NCBI GenBank assembly: GCA_021846145.1
Contig: JAJZCJ010000017.1
Location: 1-21,177 of the forward strand
Direction: 5' to 3'
Length of the DNA: 21,177 nt
From: Bacillota bacterium
GTDB taxonomy: Bacteria; Bacillota; Bacilli; Alicyclobacillales; SLC66
Positions 7,267-17,962 of this stretch are shown piece after piece (position 1 is the stretch's first letter; each line of letters starts with the position of its first letter). The notes under the pieces are model-generated. The model did not search any database. It was not told the DNA's origin and saw only the letters and a program-made list of their open reading frames with translations. Both the position numbers and the translations under genes were made by a program.

Positions 7267-7279
7267 CAACATATAATCA
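7267..7279 (+). promoter_or_regulatory. Candidate IolR operator, copy 2
   Basis: CAACATATAATCA is identical to the copy at 1696 and also starts 15 bp after the -10 box. A looser inverted partner, TGATCTATTGTTG, lies at 7308-7320 (9 of 13 positions match the reverse complement). Position just downstream of the start fits a repressor site. Binding by IolR is inferred. Confidence 0.65.
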
Positions 7280-7365
7280 TTTAGTAACAAAATATATTGT
7301 AATAAATTGATCTATTGTTGGTACTTGTAGCTGGTTCAAAAGGACGATTTTTAGGAGGGATAAAG

Positions 7366-8829
7366 ATGGCGCAAGCTGAAAAATTGAAAAACTATATTAA
7401 TGGTGAATGGATCGAGAGCAAGACGACCAAATACGAAGAAGTTTATAATCCTGCAACAAAGGAGATTATCGCGTATGTTCCGTTTTCAACGAGTGAGGAT
7501 GTTGCCTATGCGGTCGAAGTGGCAAATACCGCTTTTGAAGATTGGAAGAGGGTTCCTGTTCCACGCCGTTCGAAAATACTATTTACCTACCAGCAATTAT
7601 TGTCGCTGCATAAAGAAGAGTTGGCTCGTTTAATTACGATTGAAAATGGAAAAAGTTTTTCTGAGGCGATGGGGGAGGTACAGCGCGGTATTGAAAATGT
7701 GGAGTTTGCTGCCGGAACACCGTCACTGATGATGGGAGATTCACTTTCTTCAATTGCGACCGATGTTGAAGCAGCGAATTACCGATATCCGCTTGGCGTT
7801 GTCGGTGGGATCACACCGTTTAATTTTCCTATGATGGTGCCGTGCTGGATGTTTCCCATGGCTATTTCGCTGGGGAACACTTTTGTCTTGAAACCATCCG
7901 AAAAGGCACCGTTATTAACAAAAACTTTAGTGGAATTATTCACAGAGGCAGGATTGCCTAAAGGCGTCTTCAACGTGGTGTACGGGGCGCATGATGTTGT
8001 CAATGGGATTTTGGATCATATCGCAGTGAAGGCGGTTTCGTTTGTTGGCTCCAAAACGGTGGGCGAATACGTTTATAAAAGAGGAAGCGAGAACTTAAAA
8101 CGTGTTCAGGCATTAGCGGGAGCCAAAAACCATGTCATTGTCATGCGGGACGCAAATATTGAGGACGCCACTACCAACATCATTGGGTCGGCGTTCGGTT
8201 CCGCCGGAGAACGTTGCATGGCCGCGTCTGTGGTGACAGTAGAAGAGGAAATCGCAGACGAATTCATGGCGAAACTAGAAGAAAAAACAAACCAAATTAA
8301 AATCGGTAACGGTTTGGATGAGGGCGTGTTTCTTGGCCCCGTCATTCGGGAAGAAAATCAAAAACGCACCATTAATTATATTGAAAAGGGTATCGAAGAA
8401 GGTGCCAAATTGGTATGTGACGGACGTGACCGCATGATGGACGAAGGCTTTTTTATTGGCCCCACCATTTTCGAAGGTGTAACGACCGACATGACGATTT
8501 GGAAGGATGAAATATTCGCGCCGCTCTTATCTGTCATTCGTGTTAAAAACCTTAAAGAGGCCGTGGAAATCGCCAATCGTTCTGAGTATGCGAATGGTGC
8601 CTGCATATTTACATCGAATGCGTCCGCGATCCGATACTTTCGGGAAAATATAGATGCGGGTATGCTCGGCGTCAATTTAGGCGTTCCGGCTCCGATGGCG
8701 TTTTTCCCGTTTTCAGGGTGGAAATCTTCATTCTTTGGCACATTGCATGCAAATGGAAAGGACAGTGTTGATTTCTATACCCGGAAGAAAGTAGTCACGG
8801 CACGCTATGTAACGCCCAGTTTTGAGTAA
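7366..8829 (+). CDS. iolA: Malonate-semialdehyde / methylmalonate-semialdehyde dehydrogenase (CoA-acylating)
   Basis: A 487-residue aldehyde dehydrogenase, the length of Bacillus subtilis IolA. It converts malonate semialdehyde plus CoA and NAD to acetyl-CoA and CO2, the last step of inositol breakdown. The N-terminus LKNYINGEW, the cofactor segment [21 protein letters not shown], the CoA-acylating signature GAKNHVIVM and the catalytic cysteine 284 in AGERCMAAS are all visible. The ATG at 7366 is chosen because AGGAGGG lies 7 bases before it; an upstream TTG at 7315 would place that site inside the gene. It is the first gene of the iol operon. Confidence 0.95.
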   Translation: MAQAEKLKNYINGEWIESKTTKYEEVYNPATKEIIAYVPFSTSEDVAYAVEVANTAFEDWKRVPVPRRSKILFTYQQLLSLHKEELARLITIENGKSFSEAMGEVQRGIENVEFAAGTPSLMMGDSLSSIATDVEAANYRYPLGVVGGITPFNFPMMVPCWMFPMAISLGNTFVLKPSEKAPLLTKTLVELFTEAGLPKGVFNVVYGAHDVVNGILDHIAVKAVSFVGSKTVGEYVYKRGSENLKRVQALAGAKNHVIVMRDANIEDATTNIIGSAFGSAGERCMAASVVTVEEEIADEFMAKLEEKTNQIKIGNGLDEGVFLGPVIREENQKRTINYIEKGIEEGAKLVCDGRDRMMDEGFFIGPTIFEGVTTDMTIWKDEIFAPLLSVIRVKNLKEAVEIANRSEYANGACIFTSNASAIRYFRENIDAGMLGVNLGVPAPMAFFPFSGWKSSFFGTLHANGKDSVDFYTRKKVVTARYVTPSFE

Positions 8830-8870
8830 CTGTCGGGCAGAAGATATCGGCAAATCCGGAGGTGCTGTGA

Positions 8871-9689
8871 ATGAGTCAATTGCTCGTGAAGCCAAAGCGC
8901 GATGAGGTAACGTCAGGCGTGACGATTGTGCATGAAGTGACAAGCGCAAATTCACCTTTAAGCTACGTGGGTTTAAAAATCGTCGACCTTGCTCCCGGTG
9001 CGACTTACAGTGAAAACACGAAGAAGCAGGAGTGCTGTATAGTGGCGATGACTGGGAAAATCAGTGTTCTTGTCGGAGATGAAAAATACCATAATATAGG
9101 AACTAGAGAGAGCGTATTTGAAAAAAAACCGACGGATAGTGTGTATGTATCGGGCGGTCTGGATTTTAAGGTGGAAGCAGTAAGTCAGGCGCGTGTGGTC
9201 TTGTGCAGTGCTCCGTCTCTCAAACAACTGCCGACTAGGTTGATCAAGGCGTCCGAAAATCGAATCGAGCATCGGGGCAAATACCAGAACAAGCGGCTTG
9301 TTCATAATATTTTGGCTGATTCTGATTCCTTTGCTGACCACTTGTTGGTGGTCGAGGTTTTTACAGAAAACGGAAACTGGTCGAGTTATCCGCCACACAA
9401 ACATGATCAAGACAATCTGCCATACGAATCGTTTCTCGAAGAAACCTACTATCACGAAATGAATCCACAGCAGGGGTTTGTCTTTCAAAGGGTGTACACG
9501 GATGACCTGACACTTGATGAAACAATGACGGTGAAAAATGGCGATGTGGTCATCGTGCCTAAAGGGTATCACCCGGTGGGGGTTCCTGACGGCTACACCT
9601 CGTACTATTTGAACGTCATGGCAGGCCCCGTGCGTATCTGGAAGTTCTACAACGATCTAGATCACGAATGGATACTAGATCGTGAGTGA
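8871..9689 (+). CDS. iolB: 5-deoxy-glucuronate isomerase
   Basis: A 272-residue two-domain cupin of the IolB/KduI family. It isomerises 5-deoxy-D-glucuronate, the ring-opening product of IolD, to 2-deoxy-5-keto-D-gluconate. The second cupin domain holds the metal site: SYPPHKHD (histidines 176 and 178), LEETYYH (glutamate) and VPKGYHPV (histidine). The C-terminus GPVRIWKFYNDLDHEWI is typical of IolB. The ATG follows GGAGGTG. It lies 41 bp after iolA and 12 bp before iolC. A degenerate catabolite-repression-like sequence occurs inside the gene at 9364-9378. Confidence 0.93.
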   Translation: MSQLLVKPKRDEVTSGVTIVHEVTSANSPLSYVGLKIVDLAPGATYSENTKKQECCIVAMTGKISVLVGDEKYHNIGTRESVFEKKPTDSVYVSGGLDFKVEAVSQARVVLCSAPSLKQLPTRLIKASENRIEHRGKYQNKRLVHNILADSDSFADHLLVVEVFTENGNWSSYPPHKHDQDNLPYESFLEETYYHEMNPQQGFVFQRVYTDDLTLDETMTVKNGDVVIVPKGYHPVGVPDGYTSYYLNVMAGPVRIWKFYNDLDHEWILDRE

Positions 9690-9701
9690 GGATGGGATAG
9701 G

Positions 9702-10676
9702 ATGAATGTTGCATTCAAAAACATGAGGGAATTTGACATCATTGCCATAGGGCGAGCGGCCATTGATCTTAACGCCGTTGAGTACAATCGCCCCATGGAA
9801 GAGACGATTACTTTCTCAAAGTACGTGGGCGGCAGTCCAGCAAACATCGTGATTGGCGCTTCCAAACTAGGGTTGAAAACAGGCTTCATTGGCAAGATTT
9901 CCGACGATCAGCATGGGCGCTTTATCGAACAGTTCATGCGCAAAGCAGGTATCGATACCACAGGCATGGTGATCGATCAAGAAGGTCATAAAACAGGGCT
10001 TGCCTTTACTGAAATCAAAAGTCCAAACGAGTGTAGTATCCTGATGTACCGCGAAGATGTGGCGGATCTTTATCTGACTCCGTCTGAGGTGCCAGAGGAT
10101 TACATTAAGCGCTCAAAAATTCTCCTGATCTCTGGGACTGGCCTCGCGATGAGCCCGTCGCGAGAAGCGGTGTTAAAGGCGCTAAGTCTGGCAAGGAATA
10201 ACGATGTAAAGGTAGTTTTTGAACTGGATTATCGTCCTTACACATGGAGATCTAGGGAAGAAACTGCAGTCTATTATTCTCTCGTCGCAGAACTATCGGA
10301 TATTGTCATCGGTACACGCGATGAATACGATGTGTTGGAAAACCGCTCGGAGGCAGGCGACAATGAACAGACCGTTCGTCATTTATTCGCTCACTCGCCA
10401 GAGATGGTAGTAATCAAACATGGAACGAGCGGATCTTATGCCTATTTGAAAACTGGCGAAGAGTACCGTGGCGAGGCCTATCAGTCAAAAGTCTTAAAAA
10501 CGTTTGGCGCTGGCGATTCGTACGCTGCCGCTTTCTTGTTTGCCATACTATCGGGTAAGGACGTTGCGACCGCTTTGCAGTATGGCAGTGCTGCTGCGGC
10601 CATTGTGGTAAGTCGACACAGTTCTTCGGAGGCGATGCCGACGGTGGAAGAAATTGAACATCTGATCACACATTGA
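9702..10676 (+). CDS. iolC: 5-dehydro-2-deoxygluconokinase
   Basis: A 324-residue PfkB/ribokinase-family kinase. It phosphorylates 2-deoxy-5-keto-gluconate to the 6-phosphate that IolJ then cleaves. Seen are the N-terminal strand FDIIAIGRAAIDL, the substrate-binding GGSPANIVIGASKLG, and the C-terminal anion-hole and catalytic-base motif TFGAGDSYAAAF with aspartate 272. The length matches Bacillus IolC (about 325). The ribosome binding site is weak; a second ATG at 9723 would remove seven residues and begin at MREFD, and cannot be excluded. The next gene starts 10 bp after the stop. Confidence 0.92.
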   Translation: MNVAFKNMREFDIIAIGRAAIDLNAVEYNRPMEETITFSKYVGGSPANIVIGASKLGLKTGFIGKISDDQHGRFIEQFMRKAGIDTTGMVIDQEGHKTGLAFTEIKSPNECSILMYREDVADLYLTPSEVPEDYIKRSKILLISGTGLAMSPSREAVLKALSLARNNDVKVVFELDYRPYTWRSREETAVYYSLVAELSDIVIGTRDEYDVLENRSEAGDNEQTVRHLFAHSPEMVVIKHGTSGSYAYLKTGEEYRGEAYQSKVLKTFGAGDSYAAAFLFAILSGKDVATALQYGSAAAAIVVSRHSSSEAMPTVEEIEHLITH

Positions 10677-10686
10677 GGTGAATATA

Positions 10687-12597
10687 ATGCACACCATTCG
10701 TTTAACAACGGCTCAAGCACTTGTCAAGTTTTTAAATGCGCAATATTTACACGTGGATGATGAGGAATTTCCTTTTGTAGAAGGGATTTTTACTATATTT
10801 GGTCACGGGAACGTGCTTGGCATTGGCCAAGCGCTTGAACAAGATTCGGGACGATTGAAAATTATTCAAGGAAAAAATGAGCAGGGGATGGCGCTCGCTG
10901 CCGTCGCTTACAGCAAACAAATGTTGCGACGTAAAATCTATGCAGTATCTACCTCTGTTGGGCCGGGATCAGCCAACCTAGTGACGGCTGCCGCGACAGC
11001 GTTAGCCAATAACATTCCTGTCTTATTATTGCCTGCGGACACCTTTGCTTCGCGTCAACCTGATCCCGTTTTGCAGCAGGTTGAACAGGAATACAGTGCG
11101 GCTGTGACCACCAATGACAGCCTGAAACCAGTATCCAGGTACTGGGATCGCATTACCCGCCCTGAACAACTAATGTCCAGCCTGTTGCGGGCGTTTGAGG
11201 TGTTGACCGATCCAGCGAGAGGCGGGCCTGCGACAATATGTCTCGCACAAGACGTGGAAGGCGAAGCCTTTGACTTTTCCGAGGAATTTTTTCACAAGCG
11301 CGTACATTATCTTGATCGCAAAGCTCCAACGCTTCGCGAACTGAACGGAGCAACAGAGCTGCTCAAGAGAAGCCAGAGACCGATCATCCTGATTGGCGGT
11401 GGCGCAAAGTATTCAGGGGCTCACGATATTCTCATGGCAATTTCTGAAAGACACAACATTCCCCTTGTGGAAACTCAGGCCGGGAAATCCACGGTACCTT
11501 CGACGTTCAAAAACAACCTGGGTGGCATGGGCGTCACCGGAACGCTTGCTGCGAACAAGGCGGCGCGGCAGGCAGATTTGATCATCGGCGTTGGCACGAG
11601 GTATACGGATTTTTCCACATCGTCGAAAACGGCGTTTGACTTTAGCAAGGCCAGTTTCTTGAACATCAATGTCAGCCGTTTGCAAACCTATAAACTGGAC
11701 GCCTTTCAGGTGGTCGCAGATGCAAAAACTGCCTTGGAACAATTGGCATCACTGCTGGGGAACTATGTTGGTGACTATGGTGACGAACTGACCAACTTGA
11801 AAGCGGAGTGGTTGGCAGAACGTGATCGGTTGAGCCAAGTGACATTTATCAGGGAGGGTTTTGTTCCTGAAATTAAAGACCAGTTTTCGCAAGAAGTGCT
11901 GAATGAATATGCAGATGTCCTGGAGACTGAACTGGCGCAAACTACCGCCTTGATTGCCATCAATGAATCAATTGGACCTGACAGTATCGTGGTCGGTTCG
12001 GCGGGATCGCTCCCCGGTGATTTGCAGCGCTTGTGGAACTCTATGATGCCCAATACGTATCACGTCGAATACGGGTATTCGTGCATGGGTTATGAAATTG
12101 CAGGCGCGCTTGGCGTCAAACTGGCGGAACCGACCAAGGAAGTGTACTCGTTTGTTGGCGACGGCAGTTTCCTCATGTTACACTCTGAACTTTTGACATC
12201 CATACAATACCATCATAAAATCAACATTTTGCTTTTTGACAATTCGGGATTCGGTTGTATCAGTAATTTGCAAATGGAAAATGGCAGTGGCGGCTTTTAT
12301 TGTGAATTTCGAACTCATGACCACCAGATAGTCAATGTGGATTACGCAAAAATCGCCGAAGGCTACGGGGCAAAAGTGTATCGCGTCAAGACCGTCGAGG
12401 AATTACATGCGGCTTTGGAAGATGCAAGGAAACAAGTTGTGACCACTTTGATTGACATGAAGGTTCTTCCGAAGACAATGTCGGATGGATATGAAAGCTG
12501 GTGGCATGTTGGAATAGCTGCGGAGTCTAATATCGCAGGTACTCAAAAGGCTCATGAATTGAAACAGAAAAATCTGCGGAACGCAAAACAATACTAA
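10687..12597 (+). CDS. iolD: 3D-(3,5/4)-trihydroxycyclohexane-1,2-dione acylhydrolase (ThDP-dependent)
   Basis: A 636-residue thiamine-diphosphate enzyme that hydrolyses the cyclic diketone made by IolE and so opens the inositol ring. The ThDP-activating glutamate is at residue 65 in GKNEQGMA. The cofactor motif runs from GDGS (starting at 491) to asparagine 519 in DNSGFG. The middle domain has ILIGGGAKYSGA and IIGVGTRYTDF as in acetolactate-synthase relatives. I place the start at ATG 10687, 7 bases after GAGGTG; a GTG at 10678 lies inside that site. It is nearly the length of Bacillus IolD (637). Confidence 0.94.
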   Translation: MHTIRLTTAQALVKFLNAQYLHVDDEEFPFVEGIFTIFGHGNVLGIGQALEQDSGRLKIIQGKNEQGMALAAVAYSKQMLRRKIYAVSTSVGPGSANLVTAAATALANNIPVLLLPADTFASRQPDPVLQQVEQEYSAAVTTNDSLKPVSRYWDRITRPEQLMSSLLRAFEVLTDPARGGPATICLAQDVEGEAFDFSEEFFHKRVHYLDRKAPTLRELNGATELLKRSQRPIILIGGGAKYSGAHDILMAISERHNIPLVETQAGKSTVPSTFKNNLGGMGVTGTLAANKAARQADLIIGVGTRYTDFSTSSKTAFDFSKASFLNINVSRLQTYKLDAFQVVADAKTALEQLASLLGNYVGDYGDELTNLKAEWLAERDRLSQVTFIREGFVPEIKDQFSQEVLNEYADVLETELAQTTALIAINESIGPDSIVVGSAGSLPGDLQRLWNSMMPNTYHVEYGYSCMGYEIAGALGVKLAEPTKEVYSFVGDGSFLMLHSELLTSIQYHHKINILLFDNSGFGCISNLQMENGSGGFYCEFRTHDHQIVNVDYAKIAEGYGAKVYRVKTVEELHAALEDARKQVVTTLIDMKVLPKTMSDGYESWWHVGIAAESNIAGTQKAHELKQKNLRNAKQY

Positions 12598-12609
12598 TGA
12601 GGAAGGATT

Positions 12610-14534
<1,925 letters not shown>

Positions 14535-14537
14535 TGA

Positions 14538-14696
14538 AGCAGTGAAGGGGAAGTTGATTTTTCAATAATATTTCAAAAACTGAAATCAATGAACTTTGAT
14601 GGGATTGCCACCAATGCAGTGTTCGCCTGGGTCGATAAGGCTGATGAGTCGAGTCGATTCATGCTGCAAACAATGAGAGAGGGCTTTGGACTTTAA
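14538..14696 (+). pseudogene. iolH: Remnant of iolH (C-terminal end only)
   Basis: An open frame directly after iolG encodes about 52 residues ending at TAA 14694-14696. It contains [19 protein letters not shown], followed by [19 protein letters not shown]. This is the pattern I know from the C-terminus of IolH, the TIM-barrel protein of unknown function encoded after iolG in Bacillus subtilis (order G, H, I, J). The other 230 or so residues, the metal site and a ribosome binding site are absent, and the frame is closed by a TGA at 14535. An ATG exists at 14589 but would give only 35 residues. I read it as the leftover of a deletion that removed most of iolH. Confidence 0.7.
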
Positions 14697-14737
14697 CTGT
14701 TGTGTGAAAACTGAATTTGCCGGGGGAGGACATATTT

Positions 14738-15592
14738 GTGGCATTGGTTTCTATAAAAGACATGCTCATCAAGGCGAAAGCGGGTAAGTATGCAGTTGGA
14801 CAATACAGTATCAATGGATTGCAATGGATACGGGGTATTTTGCAAGCGGCGGAAGAGGAACGCGCGCCAGTGATTCTCGGCGTTTCTGACAAAATGGTTG
14901 ATTTTTTGGGCGGTTTTCGAGTGATTGTGGCCATGGTCAATGCGTTGATGGATGAAATGGAAATATCAGTACCTGTATCCCTGCATCTTGATCATGGGAT
15001 GAGTGTTGAGAGATGCAAAATGGCGATTGACGCTGGATTCAGTTCTGTGATGATTGATGGTTCACATTTTCCTATTGCGCTGAATATCGCTAAGACCAAG
15101 GAAGTGGTGGACTATGCTCATCCCAGGAATGTATCAGTGGAGGCGGAAGTGGGAACAGTGGGCGGAATGGAGGACGGATTGATTGGCGGAATAAAGTATG
15201 CAGATCCTACGGAGTGCCTGAGTCTGGTTAAGCAAACCGGAGTTGAGGCACTGGCGGCAGCACTTGGATCAGTACACGGTGAGTATCATGGTGAACCCAA
15301 GCTTGGTTTCAGTGAAATGAAAATCATATCGGAACTGGTTGATGTGCCGTTAGTTCTTCATGGAGCTTCCGGTATCCCACTTCATCAGATTCAAAAGTCT
15401 ATTGAATATGGGCATGCCAAAATTAACATTAATACGGAATGCATCCAGGCGTGGACGCTCGCTGTTCGTGATGTGCTTATGAACGACACCCAGTTGTACG
15501 CACCCCGATCCATTTTGACACCGGGGCGAGAAGCGATTGTCGCTACTGTCAAGCGAAAAATGCGGGAGTTTAACACCAATCATAAATCTTAG
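14738..15592 (+). CDS. iolJ: 6-phospho-5-dehydro-2-deoxy-gluconate aldolase (class II)
   Basis: A 284-residue class II aldolase of the fructose-bisphosphate aldolase family. It splits 2-deoxy-5-keto-gluconate 6-phosphate into dihydroxyacetone phosphate and malonate semialdehyde, the substrate of IolA. Seen are GQYSINGLQW near the N-terminus, aspartate 85 and zinc-binding histidine 86 in LHLDHG, DGSHFP, VEAEVGTVGGMEDGL, the histidine in ALGSVHGEYHG, and LVLHGASGIP. I place the start at GTG 14738, 8 bases after GGGGGAGGA; an upstream TTG at 14717 would put that site inside the gene. The similarity to Bacillus IolJ is close throughout, which separates it from general FbaA. Confidence 0.92.
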   Translation: MALVSIKDMLIKAKAGKYAVGQYSINGLQWIRGILQAAEEERAPVILGVSDKMVDFLGGFRVIVAMVNALMDEMEISVPVSLHLDHGMSVERCKMAIDAGFSSVMIDGSHFPIALNIAKTKEVVDYAHPRNVSVEAEVGTVGGMEDGLIGGIKYADPTECLSLVKQTGVEALAAALGSVHGEYHGEPKLGFSEMKIISELVDVPLVLHGASGIPLHQIQKSIEYGHAKININTECIQAWTLAVRDVLMNDTQLYAPRSILTPGREAIVATVKRKMREFNTNHKS

Positions 15593-15613
15593 AATAATGA
15601 TGGTGTATTTTAG

Positions 15614-16786
15614 ATGATGTCAGCCAAACGAATTACTGTGTTTTACATTGTGACCGTATTGTACTGGTTTTCAATTTATACGTATGTACCCCTGTTAACC
15701 CCTTACGTTCGATCCCTCGGTGGATCGCTTACTATGGCTGGGATGATCATTGGTTCATATGGGATCTCACAGATGATTTTGCGAATCCCGCTTGGGATCT
15801 GGTCAGATCGTGCTGGACGCCGCAAACCGTTCATTCTGGCGGGCATTGTTATAGGCATTTTGAGTAGCATGGGCTTTGCTTTAACCGCTTCTGTCTGGAG
15901 TGCCTTGATTTTTCGTTTTCTTGCGGGCGTAGCTGCGGCTGTGTGGGTGATCTTTACAGTGCTTTATGCGAGCTACTACGATAATGAACAGGCGACTAAA
16001 GCCATGGGGATCATCAGTTTTTATGCCGCAATCGGTCAGGCGGCCGCAACAACAGTGGGTGGGTTGATCTCCCAGGCCTATGGTTGGCATGGATCATTTT
16101 GGTTAGCGACCATAGGGGGAGTATTCGCACTCATCTTTGCTTTTTGGATTAAAGAGAATCCACCGCTAACCAAGCAAACGGTCAAGTGGTCAGAGGGTAT
16201 AAAAAACTTGGGAAGAGATAAAATCGTGACCGGTGTCTCGTTACTTGCTGCGCTTATGCAGGTCATCACATTTTCCACGATGTTTGGCTTTACGCCTGAA
16301 GCTGCGGTTTCTTTAGGAGCCTCTAAAGTAGATCTAAGCTGGCTGACGCTCGCAGCGATTGCTTCGAATGCGTTCGCAGCGCGTATGAGCGGTGGATTTT
16401 TCGCAAATCGACTTGGCGAACGCAGGACCGTAATGATCGGATTCGCAATGGCGGCAATTTTTACAGCAATGATTCCGTTTGTGCATAGTCTAAGATGGCT
16501 TTATCTGACACAAGCGTTGAATGGTTTTGGTCAGGGCATCTGTATGCCTGTGCTGATGGGGTTGGCGATCCAACACATCGCGCCAAATCTGCGGGCTACC
16601 GCCATGGGATTGAATCAAGCCGTTTTCGCGCTGGGAATGTCTGTCGGTCCAATGCTAACGGGTGCAGTAGGAGATCTGTTCAGTTTGCAAGGTGCGTTTC
16701 TACTGGTGGGTTCGATAAGCCTGCTGGCTTTAGTAATCTCATTTTTGATCGTACCGCGGTCAAAGGGAAGCTGGATTTACAACTAA
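15614..16786 (+). CDS. MFS transporter at the end of the iol operon
   Basis: A 390-residue major facilitator with about twelve membrane spans. The motif-A loop after TM2 reads GIWSDRAGRRKP and a related loop ANRLGERR follows in the second half. It lacks the sugar-porter signatures of IolT and IolF (such as PETKG), so it belongs to a drug- or acid-exporter-like MFS branch. It begins 21 bp after iolJ, with a weak ribosome binding site; a second ATG at 15617 is equally possible. The context suggests import or export of an inositol-related compound, or export of a pathway by-product. It ends 21 bp from the convergent iolR, with no clear terminator between. Confidence 0.75.
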   Translation: MMSAKRITVFYIVTVLYWFSIYTYVPLLTPYVRSLGGSLTMAGMIIGSYGISQMILRIPLGIWSDRAGRRKPFILAGIVIGILSSMGFALTASVWSALIFRFLAGVAAAVWVIFTVLYASYYDNEQATKAMGIISFYAAIGQAAATTVGGLISQAYGWHGSFWLATIGGVFALIFAFWIKENPPLTKQTVKWSEGIKNLGRDKIVTGVSLLAALMQVITFSTMFGFTPEAAVSLGASKVDLSWLTLAAIASNAFAARMSGGFFANRLGERRTVMIGFAMAAIFTAMIPFVHSLRWLYLTQALNGFGQGICMPVLMGLAIQHIAPNLRATAMGLNQAVFALGMSVGPMLTGAVGDLFSLQGAFLLVGSISLLALVISFLIVPRSKGSWIYN

Positions 16787-16807
16787 GTAAAAAGACTATC
16801 TTAGCGG

Positions 16808-17563
16808 TCATGGCGATATAATCTGAATATTGTTTTTTTGGGCATATTCTTGATATTTTTCCTCAGGAGTCATATTCGTGACCAGATAATCAATCTCAGA
16901 CAATTTGCAATATGTCATCAAACTTTGTTTGTCAAACTTTTCGTGATCGATCAGTAAAAATACGGTATGGCCTTTTGCCATGGCCATTTTCTTTAATTCA
17001 CTTTCAACCGGGGATGCGTTTGTCACGCCGTATGTTATAGAAACGCCAGTAGAGGCCATGAACGCTTTGTTAATATTATACGCTTCAAAAAAATCAGTTT
17101 TTTTCAAACTAGTAAATGAGTTTGTTTTTCTCTCCAGTGTGCCGCCAATGGAGATGATATGCAAATTATCATAAGGTAGCGAGTTGATAATAAAAGTCAG
17201 GTTATTAGTAATGATGGTGAGTTCTCTATTTTTTAGAAACTCAAACATTTCGCAAGTTGTCGTCCCTGAATCGAGGAAAATTATATCGCCATCTTCAATG
17301 AAATTTGCCGCTAATTGCGCAATTAATATCTTTTCCTTTTGATTACGGGTCTGACGGTCGATGAACGGAACCAAAGTTGTGCCTTCGTTTGCAGCGACAC
17401 CACCATATACTTTTTTAAATTCTCCGCGTTCTACCAACCATTGAACGTCGCGCCTGACGGTGTTTTTGGATACTTGAAACTTCTCCACGAGTTCGTCCAA
17501 AGATGCTGCCTTGTTTTGAAACACATACTCCTGAATTTGTTGAATTCTTTTTGATTTGAACAT
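16808..17563 (-). CDS. iolR: DeoR/GlpR-family repressor of inositol genes
   Basis: A 251-residue regulator, exactly the length of Bacillus subtilis IolR. The N-terminal DeoR helix-turn-helix is visible as SLDELVEKFQVSKNTVRRDVQWL (residues about 21-43). The C-terminal sugar-isomerase-like effector domain has IFLDSGTTT, ITNNLTFI, FMASTGVSITYGVTN and LLIDHEKFDK. In Bacillus the inducer is the IolC product, 2-deoxy-5-keto-gluconate 6-phosphate. The ATG at 17563 follows GAGG on the minus strand. It converges on the iol operon. Its likely targets are the CAACATATAATCA elements at 1696 and 7267 and the variant at 17774 upstream of its own gene. Confidence 0.87.
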   Translation of the reverse strand: MFKSKRIQQIQEYVFQNKAASLDELVEKFQVSKNTVRRDVQWLVERGEFKKVYGGVAANEGTTLVPFIDRQTRNQKEKILIAQLAANFIEDGDIIFLDSGTTTCEMFEFLKNRELTIITNNLTFIINSLPYDNLHIISIGGTLERKTNSFTSLKKTDFFEAYNINKAFMASTGVSITYGVTNASPVESELKKMAMAKGHTVFLLIDHEKFDKQSLMTYCKLSEIDYLVTNMTPEEKYQEYAQKNNIQIISP

Positions 17564-17962
17564 GAGTATTCATCCTCGTAATTTACTAATCATTCTTCCC
17601 TAGTTGACTAAGAGATCTATTTGGAAGTTCACGATCATTACATACTATATCAATAATTAATCTAAAATTCATCAATTTTCAACTACAATCTAACTAATGG
17701 TGAAGAAAGTGTCGAGAAATAAACAAGAGTAAAGAGCAAGTTGTGTTAAGTGTTGAAATGGTATGATTATTATCAACATAAAATCATCATTAAATACCAA
17801 AATGATAACAATTTATAGATGTGTTAGTTAAGTCGGGAAGCACTGGATGGGCCACACCAATTGCTGCAGTACCATTTTCGACAAGAAAAAAATCAATCCC
17901 TGCTTTTTGAATTGGAAGCGGGCGGAGGCAAAATCCACTCCAAATGTTTCCGTAATACGCAT
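17564..17962. other. Intergenic region upstream of iolR
   Basis: This AT-rich 400-bp stretch separates iolR from the MocR gene; both are on the minus strand. It must contain the iolR promoter, but no single -35/-10 pair stands out. It holds the operator-like element at 17774-17786. A minus-strand frame runs from inside the MocR gene to 17790 and reads like protein in places (AGIDFFLVENGTAAIGVAHP), but it has no start of its own, no ribosome binding site and no family I recognise, so it may be a decayed fragment or chance. Confidence 0.5.
17774..17786. promoter_or_regulatory. Candidate IolR operator, variant copy near iolR
   Basis: CAACATAAAATCA differs at one position from the copies at 1696 and 7267. 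It lies about 210 bp upstream of the iolR start, in non-coding DNA. The flanking promoter hexamers found with the other two copies are not present, so this may be an autoregulatory or auxiliary site rather than a promoter-proximal one. Confidence 0.45.

Noticed and set aside
8973..9572. A 199-codon open frame antisense to iolB
   Set aside because: It lies wholly inside the well-supported iolB gene, has no ribosome binding site or family motif, and is explained by codon bias of the sense gene.
16787..16807. Bidirectional terminator between the MFS gene and iolR
   Set aside because: The 21-bp gap and its flanks show no stable stem followed by a T-run on either strand.
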